DNA of 64,000 nt from Nocardia sp. BSTN01 (GTDB taxonomy: Bacteria; Actinomycetota; Actinomycetes; Mycobacteriales; Mycobacteriaceae). Positions 55,535 through 62,815 of this stretch are shown piece after piece. The translations under genes and the position numbers were made by a program. The notes beneath the pieces are model-generated. The model was not told the origin of the DNA. It did no database searches and saw nothing but the letters and a program-made list of their open reading frames with translations. Positions within the stretch are counted from its first letter, which is position 1. Each line of letters begins with the position of its first letter. The stretch is taken from positions 62,001 to 126,000 of the forward strand of contig NZ_JADKYP010000004.1 in NCBI RefSeq assembly GCF_015354405.1, in the 5' to 3' direction.

Positions 55535-56278
55535 TCAGGCCACGTTGTGGCGCCCGGTGGGGCGTTGTTGTCCGAACTCGCGCCGCAGGAGTGTCCCGGC
55601 TGCCTCGTCGACGAAGTCGGCATGCGTGTCGTGTCGGCCCGGGGCGGTCGCGCGTCGTTTCGGTTCGTCGTTGTCGTCGTCGGTGCGCCGCACCAGATAC
55701 AGCAGTGCGACGCCGACGACGACCGGGACGTGGGTCAGCAGCCGGGTGGCGTCGACATCGCCTCGGATGACGTCGAAGACCGACGCGGTGGCCAGGGCGC
55801 CGACGAACACCGTGAGCATCGGCAGCTGCGCGGCGGCCGTTCGGGTGTGCAGTGTCGCCCACAGCAGCCCGATGCCGACGGCGAGGTTCCACGCGGCGCT
55901 CTCGTGGCTCATGTGGCCCATCATGAACGGCATGGCCTCATGGCCCATGCCGGTGTCCACGCCGAACAGTTGGGTCAGGGCGAGAGCGGTCTGGACGACG
56001 GCGACCACGCCGAGAGCAACTCGGAGCAGCGAGTACGCGGTGCGCGGCGCCGGCAGTTCGGCGAGAATCGCGTCGGTGAGGTCGGGGATCGCGGGCGCGG
56101 GGGCGAGCAGCATGGTGCGCCGCAGGCCCTCCGCGCGCGCATGCCAGGCCCGACAGGATGAACAGGTCGCCAGGTGCTGGTCGACCGCGGCGGCAGGCAC
56201 CGGTTCCTGTTCGCCGTCGATACGCGCGGACAGCGCTTCGCGAGCCGTATCGCAATTCATGTCTCCATAGTCGTCCAT
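55535..56278 (-). CDS. Zinc-finger anti-sigma factor with Met/His-rich extracytoplasmic loop
   Basis: A 247-residue membrane protein. The N-terminal ZAS motif HLATCSSC (His35, Cys39, Cys42, with Cys9) marks a zinc-binding anti-sigma domain. Four predicted TM helices follow (about 84-105, 127-146, 150-170, 181-197). The loop between TM1 and TM2 (residues 111-125) holds five Met and three His (MGHEAMPFMMGHMSHE), a classic metal-binding composition. It is divergent from the SigC-like gene, and the two starts are within 40 nt. ATG at 56278 or 56260 (MNCDTAREAL) could be used. Confidence 0.82.
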   Translation of the reverse strand: MDDYGDMNCDTAREALSARIDGEQEPVPAAAVDQHLATCSSCRAWHARAEGLRRTMLLAPAPAIPDLTDAILAELPAPRTAYSLLRVALGVVAVVQTALALTQLFGVDTGMGHEAMPFMMGHMSHESAAWNLAVGIGLLWATLHTRTAAAQLPMLTVFVGALATASVFDVIRGDVDATRLLTHVPVVVGVALLYLVRRTDDDNDEPKRRATAPGRHDTHADFVDEAAGTLLRREFGQQRPTGRHNVA

Positions 56279-56314
56279 CGAACAGCCGGAGTTCCCACGA
56301 CCGTCTGTAGTACT
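56279..56314. promoter_or_regulatory. Very short shared promoter region of sigma and anti-sigma genes
   Basis: Only 36 nt lie between the proposed starts of the divergent genes, too little for two independent full promoters, so transcripts must overlap or be leaderless. The sequence GGAGTTCCC at 56288-56296 with GTCTGTAG at 56303-56310 could be ECF-type elements. This is weak evidence. Confidence 0.3.
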
Positions 56315-56893
56315 GTGCTCGATGTGCGTGGCGTCGACGATGGAGATGACCTCACCGCACTCGCAATGGCCGCGGGGCGTGGTGACCGACGGGCCTTCGA
56401 GATCTGGGTTCGCGCTTTGCAGGCCGATGTCTGGCGGTTTCATGCCTATCGCGCGGGCGCATCGGCGGCTGATGATCTGACTCAGGAAACCTTCGTACGG
56501 GCGTATCGGAGCTTGCCTCGTTTCGCGGGGCGATCGACCTCGCGCGCATGGCTGTTGTCGATCGCGCGCCGGGTGGTGGTCGACTCGATTCGCGCCGCCC
56601 AGGCGCGTCCTCGGGTGCGTGACACCGACGATTGGGAAGCGGTCGCCGAGCAGCAGGGCACACCGCGCAGTCGTGGGCGTGGTTTCGAGGATCTGGTCGA
56701 GGCGCGGATGCTGCTCGACCAACTCGAGCCCGAACGTCGAGAGGCGTTGGTGCTGACGCAGATTCTCGGCCTGTCCTATCAGGATGCGGCCGATGCCTGT
56801 GAGGTGCCGGTCGGCACGATCCGGTCCCGGGTGGCGCGGGCGCGTGAGGACTTGTTGGCGGCCGCGTCGGAGACGACCGACGGCGTCGGCTGA
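56315..56893 (+). CDS. ECF RNA polymerase sigma factor, SigC-like
   Basis: A protein of about 192 residues with sigma-2 (DDLTQETFVRAYRSLPRFAG, SRAWLLSIARRVVVDSIR) and sigma-4 (LVLTQILGLSYQDAADACEV, GTIRSRVARAREDL) regions. The pattern is very close to mycobacterial SigC (for example GFEDLVEA followed by EREALVLTQ). Mycobacterial SigC has been linked to copper acquisition. The start is uncertain (GTG at 56315 or 56324), as no clear ribosome site is present, which would suit a leaderless transcript. Confidence 0.85.
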   Translation: MLDVRGVDDGDDLTALAMAAGRGDRRAFEIWVRALQADVWRFHAYRAGASAADDLTQETFVRAYRSLPRFAGRSTSRAWLLSIARRVVVDSIRAAQARPRVRDTDDWEAVAEQQGTPRSRGRGFEDLVEARMLLDQLEPERREALVLTQILGLSYQDAADACEVPVGTIRSRVARAREDLLAAASETTDGVG

Positions 56894-56926
56894 GAATTTC
56901 ACTGCGCCAGGAACTTCGGCGCCATC

Positions 56927-58129
56927 GTGTTCGACTGTCTGTATGTGGATACGCGAACCGACGTGGTGAGTTCGCAGCGGACGCTGCTGACGTGGCTGAT
57001 GGTCACCGCGATGACGATGTCGATGCTGCCGCTGTTTCTGCTCGGTGCGCTGGGTCCGCGCTTGATCGCCGAATTCCGGGTCCCCACTTCGGCTTTGGGG
57101 GTGCTGGTCGCCGTCGGTTTCGCTGTGGCGGCGGCGCTGTCGCTGGTTGCGGGGCCGGTCGTGGCGGCGTGGGGAGCGCGCCGATGCCTGATCGGCATGT
57201 TCGTGGTGTCGGCGATCGCGCTGGGTTTGTTCGCCGCAGCGCCGGCGTTCCCGGTTCTGGTTGTCGCGGTCGCGTTGTCCGGTCCATCGCAGGCGCTGGC
57301 GAATCCGGTCACCAATCAGCTCATCCAATCGCGGGTCGAGCAGACCCGGCGCGGTGGTGTTGCCGGATGGAAGCAGTCGGGCGTGCAGTTCGGTGCCTTC
57401 TTGGCCGGGTTGCCGCTCGCCGCGGTGGCCGGTTCACTGAATTGGCGGGTCGCGGTGGCGATACCGGCACTGGCGGCCCTGCTCGCCGCGGGGGCGGCGG
57501 CGACGGTCGCCGGTGATTCCGAGCCGCCGCGCCGACCGGCGTGGAAGGTTGCGGTGCCGCGGGGTGACGCCGGGTGGATGTGTGGATATTCGGTGCTGCT
57601 CGGCGCCGGAATCTCTGCGATCAACACCTATACCGCCGTGTATGCCGCGCATCGGCTGGGGATGTCGGCGGCGGCCTCGAGTGGCCTGGTTGCGGTGCTG
57701 GGCGTAGCGGGAATTCTCGGGCGGGTGGGCTGGACTCGGCGTTCGGCATCGTTGCGCAGTCCCGCGATATTGCTGGCGCCGTTGGCTTTCGGCGCGGTCG
57801 GTGCGAGTCTGGTGCTGCTGCTCGCCGGTGCGACGCAGTCGTGGCTGGTCTGGCTGGGCGTGCTGGGGATCGGTGGGTGTGCGGTAGCGGCCAACGCGGT
57901 GTCGATGATGACGGTGATCGCCACTGCGGCACCGGAATCCGTCGGCCGTGACTCGGCGGTGGTGTCGGCTGGTTTCTTCGCCGGATTCGTGGTGGGGCCG
58001 ACGATCTTCGGTGCGCTGATCGATGTCGGATCGCCGCATTTCACCGTGGCTTGGGTGGTCGTGGCGGCGGAGTTCCTCGCCGCCGCGGCGGTGTCGTGGT
58101 GGTGGCAGCGACGGGTGTCGCTGCGATGA
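56927..58129 (+). CDS. MFS transporter downstream of the sigma gene
   Basis: A 400-residue protein with 12 predicted membrane segments. The first helices (TLLTWLMVTAMTMSMLPLFL) and VAAWGARRCLIGMFVVS are typical. It lies 33 nt after the sigma gene and overlaps the GH88-like gene by 4 nt, so all three form one operon. The substrate is unknown; the class resembles cyanate/nitroimidazole-type transporters. The GTG at 56927 is a provisional start. Confidence 0.85.
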   Translation: MFDCLYVDTRTDVVSSQRTLLTWLMVTAMTMSMLPLFLLGALGPRLIAEFRVPTSALGVLVAVGFAVAAALSLVAGPVVAAWGARRCLIGMFVVSAIALGLFAAAPAFPVLVVAVALSGPSQALANPVTNQLIQSRVEQTRRGGVAGWKQSGVQFGAFLAGLPLAAVAGSLNWRVAVAIPALAALLAAGAAATVAGDSEPPRRPAWKVAVPRGDAGWMCGYSVLLGAGISAINTYTAVYAAHRLGMSAAASSGLVAVLGVAGILGRVGWTRRSASLRSPAILLAPLAFGAVGASLVLLLAGATQSWLVWLGVLGIGGCAVAANAVSMMTVIATAAPESVGRDSAVVSAGFFAGFVVGPTIFGALIDVGSPHFTVAWVVVAAEFLAAAAVSWWWQRRVSLR

Positions 58130-59169
58130 CCCGCAGCGCGGCCGCGGCGTGGTCACGAGGGCGGACGTTCCGGCAGGCGCTTCGGCATATGACGGACCGC
58201 ATTGCCGAGACCGAAGCGTCGGTGGGAGAGCGCTTTCCGCTCTACGCCGATCCGGAGACCGGAGCCTGGGTGTCGACGCGGCGCGGATCCTGGGTGGCCG
58301 GCTTCTGGGTGGGGCAGCTGTGGCTGCGCGCGCGGCTGTCGGATTCGGGTGCCGACCGTGCGGCGGCCGAAGCCGCGGTGAGCCGTTTACAGCCTGCCGC
58401 TGAACTGGACACGGTCACTCGGGGCCTGCTCTTCTGGTACGGCTCGGCCGCTGGCACCCGTCTGGGAATCTCGGAAACCGGTGCGGCACTCGCGCAGGAG
58501 GCCGCGAGGCAGTTGGCCGCGACGTTCGACACCGAGGCGGGGATTCTGCCCTGGGGTACGGGGTTCGGTGATCCGTCTCGTCCGCCGGTGGGCCGAGTGG
58601 ACGGTCTGGCCGGTGCGGTGCCACTGCTGGCGTGGGCGGGCGAGTCGGTGATCGCCGAGCGGTTCCTGCGTACTCTGCTGGTGCGTCTGCGATCGTCGCC
58701 GCGGGTGATTCCGGCGTGGGAATTCTCTGCGGGACAGTGGTATCCGCGTTCGGAGCCGCCGCCCGACTGGTCTCGAGGGGCGGCGTGGACCGCGCTGGCG
58801 GCCGCCGACGCCGGCTATTGGATCGATCCCCGCTTCGCGGATATGGCGGACGAAATACTGTCGCGTACTTCGCATTCCAACGGCGTTCCCACTGCTGCCA
58901 CTGCGAGCGGACAGGTACCCGACACGTCTGCGGCCGCCATCACGGCCGTCGCATTGTGCAAACTCGGCCGCCCGGCTGCCGCGGCCGATCTGGTCGAGAC
59001 CTTGATCCGCGACCACCTGTCCGGCGGCGATCGCCCTGGGCGTCTGCTCGACGGATGCTATGACGGTCTGCGGGACCTCGCGCCGAACCACGAATTGATA
59101 TGGGGCAACTTCTTTCTCATGCTCGCCCTGGCGATACTCGAAGGTGAGGTGTCGGCCACGGCGTTGTGA
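58126..59169 (+). CDS. GH88-like unsaturated glucuronyl hydrolase-type protein
   Basis: A 347-residue (alpha/alpha)6 barrel. The segments GSWVAGFWVGQLWL, RVDGLAGAVPLLAWAG, WSRGAAWTALAAADAGYW and DTSAAAITAVALCKLG match the GH88/GH105 style of unsaturated uronyl hydrolases. No signal peptide, so it is cytosolic. It overlaps the MFS gene (ATGA), which suggests that the MFS imports a substrate that this enzyme cleaves, under the SigC-like factor. Confidence 0.82.
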   Translation: MTRSAAAAWSRGRTFRQALRHMTDRIAETEASVGERFPLYADPETGAWVSTRRGSWVAGFWVGQLWLRARLSDSGADRAAAEAAVSRLQPAAELDTVTRGLLFWYGSAAGTRLGISETGAALAQEAARQLAATFDTEAGILPWGTGFGDPSRPPVGRVDGLAGAVPLLAWAGESVIAERFLRTLLVRLRSSPRVIPAWEFSAGQWYPRSEPPPDWSRGAAWTALAAADAGYWIDPRFADMADEILSRTSHSNGVPTAATASGQVPDTSAAAITAVALCKLGRPAAAADLVETLIRDHLSGGDRPGRLLDGCYDGLRDLAPNHELIWGNFFLMLALAILEGEVSATAL

Positions 59170-59176
59170 GCAGTAC

Positions 59177-59206
59177 CGGCCGGGCCACCCCGTCGTGGCC
59201 CGGCCG
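59177..59206. terminator. Bidirectional terminator-like hairpin
   Basis: CGGCCGGGCCAC (59177-59188) pairs with GTGGCCCGGCCG (59195-59206), loop of 6 nt, between the convergent GH88-like and metal-binding-protein genes. Confidence 0.7.
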
Positions 59207-59211
59207 CTGAT

Positions 59212-60003
59212 TCAGCCCTTCAGTGCGGCGCTGATCTTCGTTGCCGTGTCGTCGTAGACCGTGAGCAGATCGTTGCCGCTGGTCGGATAATTGCTCAGAT
59301 CGAGCTGCCGGACGGTTGTTCCCGGCAGGACGGTACCGGTATCCATTTGCTCGTTGGCGAAGACCAGCTCCGGCTTGGCCGCCGACAGATCCGCCACCTG
59401 CTTGGCGGTCACCTGATCGGGTCCGTAGGTTCCCAGCACCTGGGCTCCGGACATCTGCGCGGCGAAACCCATGAACGTCTGCGCAACAACCTTGGGAGGC
59501 TGGCCGTTTCGCCATGCGGACTTGATTTGCGCGGCGAGTTGGTCGTATCGGGCCCCGAAGGTCTGGAGCCACTTGTCGGCCGCGGTGCGGGTTCCGAACA
59601 TGTCTCCCAGCCGCTGCACCTCCTTGACGACGTTGTCGCGGCTGTTGTCGAGATTGACCGCGACCACCTTCGCCGAGGACCCGGCGGCGTCCTTGATCTT
59701 GGTCGCGAAGCCCTCGAAGGGTGCGTAGAGGACGTAATCGGCCTGCGACACCGCGGCCAGATCCGACGGTTTGGGGTCGTAGTCGGGCGCGTGCTTGATC
59801 GCCGGCGGCACGATGACGGTCACATGGGTCGCGCCGGCGGCCTCGGCGAAGGCCGCTTCCCAGGTACTGGTCGCGACTACGTTCGGGCCGTCGTGGTGCG
59901 GCTGGTCACTGGACCCACAGCCGGTCAGTGCAGATACGCCCGCGATCAGTGCAGCGAGACCGATCCCGAAGCGTGCGAACCGTTTTCCTCTGCGGAGGGC
60001 CAT
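59212..60003 (-). CDS. Metal ABC transporter binding lipoprotein (ZnuA-like, atypical)
   Basis: A 263-residue lipoprotein (lipobox LTGC, Cys29) with the ZnuA/TroA-type fold: PSDLAAVSQADYVLYAPFEG and KPELVFANEQ near the end. The usual zinc/manganese ligands are largely missing. In the place of the family's PHxYEP motif the sequence reads APDYDPKP with a His (71) two residues earlier, and no His occurs after residue 71. The only His residues are 36, 37, 60 and 71, the first two just after the lipidated Cys. It is likely to bind a different metal or to bind it differently. GGGAG precedes the ATG. Confidence 0.85.
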   Translation of the reverse strand: MALRRGKRFARFGIGLAALIAGVSALTGCGSSDQPHHDGPNVVATSTWEAAFAEAAGATHVTVIVPPAIKHAPDYDPKPSDLAAVSQADYVLYAPFEGFATKIKDAAGSSAKVVAVNLDNSRDNVVKEVQRLGDMFGTRTAADKWLQTFGARYDQLAAQIKSAWRNGQPPKVVAQTFMGFAAQMSGAQVLGTYGPDQVTAKQVADLSAAKPELVFANEQMDTGTVLPGTTVRQLDLSNYPTSGNDLLTVYDDTATKISAALKG

Positions 60004-60824
60004 CCTCGTCTTCTCCCATCGGGTAACACATGAACGGCGAGGGCGACCGCCCCGGCCGCGAGCACCAGCACCGGACCCGGCGGCAGGTCGAACCACACCG
60101 CGAGTACGAAGCCGGTGACGTTCACCAGCAGACCGACGACGACCGCCGCGATCACCATGCCGGGTAGCGAATTGGCCAGCCGTCGCGCCGCCAGCGCGGG
60201 CAGCAGCGTGAGTGCGTCCACGAGCAGTGCGCCGGTCAGCCGGATTCCGGCTGCCACCGCCACCGCGACCAGAACCAGCAGTACGAGGGTCAACTGGTTG
60301 ACCCGGACTCCGGAACACGTGGCGAGTTCACGATCGAACAGCAGCAACCCCAGTTGGCGGCGGCGCAGTACGAACAGCGCCGGGATCAGCACCGCCAGCA
60401 CGCCGAGCAGGACGACATCGCTGGTTCGGGTGGCGAGAATCGACCCCCACAGCAGCTCGAAGGCGCCGTTGGCGTTGACACCCGAAATCGACAGTGTGAG
60501 TAGAGCTCCCGCGATCGCCAGGCTCATCAGCAGGCCCATCGCACCGGAGAGACCGGCTGGGCTGCGGGCCAGCGGCGTCAGCGAGGCGCCTGATATCGCG
60601 CACGCCACCAGTCCGCACAGTAGCGGGTCCAAGCCGGTCAGGATCCCGATCGCGATCCCGAACAGGGCCACGTGCATCATGGCGAACCGCACCGGCATGA
60701 TGTCGAGTCCGATGATCACCACGCCGACGATGGGCAATCCGATGGCGCCGAGGATCAGGGCGACCAGCGCGCGCTGCACCGGAACCAGTTGCCACAGCTG
60801 CCAGAACTCGTTCGCGTGGTTCAC
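59946..60824 (-). CDS. Metal ABC transporter permease (ZnuB-like)
   Basis: A 292-residue membrane protein with about eight TM helices and the ABC-3 family segments VRFAMMHVALFGIAIGILTG and TGALLVDALTLLPALAARRL. It overlaps the ATPase gene by 4 nt (GTGA) and runs 58 nt into the binding-protein gene, which is unusual but consistent with tight coupling. The three genes form one operon in the order ATPase, permease, binding protein. Confidence 0.9.
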   Translation of the reverse strand: MNHANEFWQLWQLVPVQRALVALILGAIGLPIVGVVIIGLDIMPVRFAMMHVALFGIAIGILTGLDPLLCGLVACAISGASLTPLARSPAGLSGAMGLLMSLAIAGALLTLSISGVNANGAFELLWGSILATRTSDVVLLGVLAVLIPALFVLRRRQLGLLLFDRELATCSGVRVNQLTLVLLVLVAVAVAAGIRLTGALLVDALTLLPALAARRLANSLPGMVIAAVVVGLLVNVTGFVLAVWFDLPPGPVLVLAAGAVALAVHVLPDGRRRGWPSAEENGSHASGSVSLH

Positions 60825-61480
60825 CGCGCATCCTCTTCTCGGGAGGTGATCTCACGGAGGCTTCCGCCCGCCATCTCGAGTACGCGGTCGCAGCGCGCGG
60901 CCAGCGCGCGGTCGTGTGTCACCACCAGCAGCGTCACCGGTATGTCGGTCAGTAGCTTTGCGGCATCTTCCTGGCCGGCGAAATCCAATGCGGCGGTCGG
61001 CTCATCGGCCAACAGCACACCCGCGCCCGCGGCCACGCAGCCCAGCGCGCGGGCCAGATACATCCGCTGTAGTTGTCCACCGGACAAGGTGTGCAACGGG
61101 CGGGCGGCCAAGCTGCTCACGCCCAGATCGTGGGCTGCGGTCATGGCGGCGTCGAATGCGCCGCTGCTGTGCAGCAATTCGCGCGCCGGGAGCGGAAAGC
61201 GCCCCGCTGCCTGGCGCTGCGGAATCCACGCCACCGCGCGGCGGCGCAGGTCCCAGTCCTGCGCCGTACGCGCGGTGGCCCCGCCGACGGTGATCGTCCC
61301 GCCGGCAAGCGGATGCAGGCCGAGGATGGCCCGTAACAGTGTGGTTTTGCCCGAACCGTTCGTCCCGGTCAGCGCCACCCGTTCCCCACCGGGTATTCGC
61401 AGATCGACGCCGCGGACCACTGTGCGCCGTCCGTGCGTGCAGTCAACCCCGGACAGTTCCACCGTTGCGCCTTCGAACAA
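60821..61480 (-). CDS. Metal ABC transporter ATPase (ZnuC-like)
   Basis: A 219-residue ATPase with Walker A GTNGSGKTT, Q-loop region IPQRQAAG, signature LSGGQLQRM and Walker B VLLADEP. It is short but complete. The TTG at 61480 follows GGTGGAG at good spacing; a later GTG (VELSGVDC) is possible. Zur-like operator sequence was not seen in the 48 nt before it. Confidence 0.9.
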   Translation of the reverse strand: MFEGATVELSGVDCTHGRRTVVRGVDLRIPGGERVALTGTNGSGKTTLLRAILGLHPLAGGTITVGGATARTAQDWDLRRRAVAWIPQRQAAGRFPLPARELLHSSGAFDAAMTAAHDLGVSSLAARPLHTLSGGQLQRMYLARALGCVAAGAGVLLADEPTAALDFAGQEDAAKLLTDIPVTLLVVTHDRALAARCDRVLEMAGGSLREITSREEDAR

Positions 61481-61528
61481 TCTTCACTCCACCTTCTTCC
61501 GCACTAACAGGTCGGGCGGGGACCGGAA

Positions 61529-62728
61529 TTAGTTCCCGGCGAGCGGGTTCCGGTTCGGGGCGGCCGTGGCAGGTCGGGTGTACTCGCGAATTACCCGGCG
61601 TGCGGTGGCCTCTATGTGGAATTCGTCGGGACCATCGAGAATGCGGGCCGCGCGAGCAACGCGCAGCAGTCGGGGCAGTCCCGTGGCGGCGGTGAGTCCC
61701 TCGGCGCCGAATATCTGTATGGCGTGGTCGGTGGCCAGGCCGAGAGCGCGGGCGGCGGCCACCTTCGCGAAGCCGACCTCCACGTGCGCGCGCCTATCCG
61801 CGGCAACTGCGGCGGCGGCTTGTTCGGTGAGCGCACGGGCCGAGCGAACAGCCAGTTCGGCGTCGAACACCATCTGCTGTACCAGTTGCCGCTGGGCCAG
61901 TGGCTGATCGTCCACCCGGCGCTGGGCTGCCCGCTCGGCCAGCAGTTCCACAGCTCGCTGTGCCTGTCCGACCCAGCGCAGTGCGCGCAGTGTGCGGCCC
62001 AGCGCCAGTCGCTCACCGGCCAGTGTCGCGCCCGCACCGACCGCGCCGATCAGCCGCGACGCGGGCACCATCACGTCGTCGAATTCGATCTCGTATTGGC
62101 CTCCCGTGCCGAGTACATCCAATTCCCGGACGACCCGGAATCCGGGTGCGGTGGCCGGAACGGCGAAGATCGACAACGACTCTCGCATCGCGCCCGGGGC
62201 GGTGCGGGCGACGACGAGTACTTCGTCGGCTGTTCCCGCGCCGGTGATGAACCATTTGCGCCCGGTGATCCGCCAACCGGTGCCGTCGGGGGTCGCCGCA
62301 GTCCGCAGTGCGGCGGGATCCGATCCGGCTACGCCGGGTTCGGTCATGGCGTAGCTCATCGTCAGCTGGCCGGAAACCAGTGCGGGCAACAGTTTTTCGC
62401 GCAGATCGGGATCGGCGTGGCCGTCGATCATCCGGGCGTTGAGCAGCGCGGCCGAGCCGAGCATCTCGGGTGCGTGATCGCTGCGTCCCTCGATCTCGGC
62501 GACGGTGAAGTAGTCGGCCGGCGTCAGCCCTCCGCCGCCGTACCGGGCCGGCAGTGGCAGAGCCCACAGCCCGGCATCGACAGCGTGTTCGCGTAGTTGG
62601 GCGCGGATGGCGCGATCACCGGCGTCGAGTGCTGCTTCTGCCGGAATCACCTGGTGGGCAACGAAATCGCGGATCCGCGTACGCAGTTGCTCGCATCGTG
62701 GGGAGAGTGTCGAGGGTTCGTCGGGCAT
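61529..62728 (-). CDS. Acyl-CoA dehydrogenase
   Basis: A 399-residue FAD enzyme of the ACAD family: MTEPGVAGSDPAALRTAAT, KWFITGAG, GTGGQYEIEFDDVMVPASRL and the C-terminal IFGAEGLTAATGLPRLLR and LDGPDEFHIEATARRVIREY. It oxidises an acyl-CoA to the enoyl-CoA. It starts opposite the long CoA-transferase gene (divergent, 88 nt apart), and the two may act in one catabolic path. The ATG at 62728 was chosen over a poorly conserved 10-residue extension. Confidence 0.9.
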   Translation of the reverse strand: MPDEPSTLSPRCEQLRTRIRDFVAHQVIPAEAALDAGDRAIRAQLREHAVDAGLWALPLPARYGGGGLTPADYFTVAEIEGRSDHAPEMLGSAALLNARMIDGHADPDLREKLLPALVSGQLTMSYAMTEPGVAGSDPAALRTAATPDGTGWRITGRKWFITGAGTADEVLVVARTAPGAMRESLSIFAVPATAPGFRVVRELDVLGTGGQYEIEFDDVMVPASRLIGAVGAGATLAGERLALGRTLRALRWVGQAQRAVELLAERAAQRRVDDQPLAQRQLVQQMVFDAELAVRSARALTEQAAAAVAADRRAHVEVGFAKVAAARALGLATDHAIQIFGAEGLTAATGLPRLLRVARAARILDGPDEFHIEATARRVIREYTRPATAAPNRNPLAGN

Positions 62729-62815
62729 GACCGCATCACACCATTGCCGGGAACTCACCCGCCACCGAGACCGACCTTATCGGACATCGGCATGTTTCTC
62801 GGTGGAAGGCAACCC

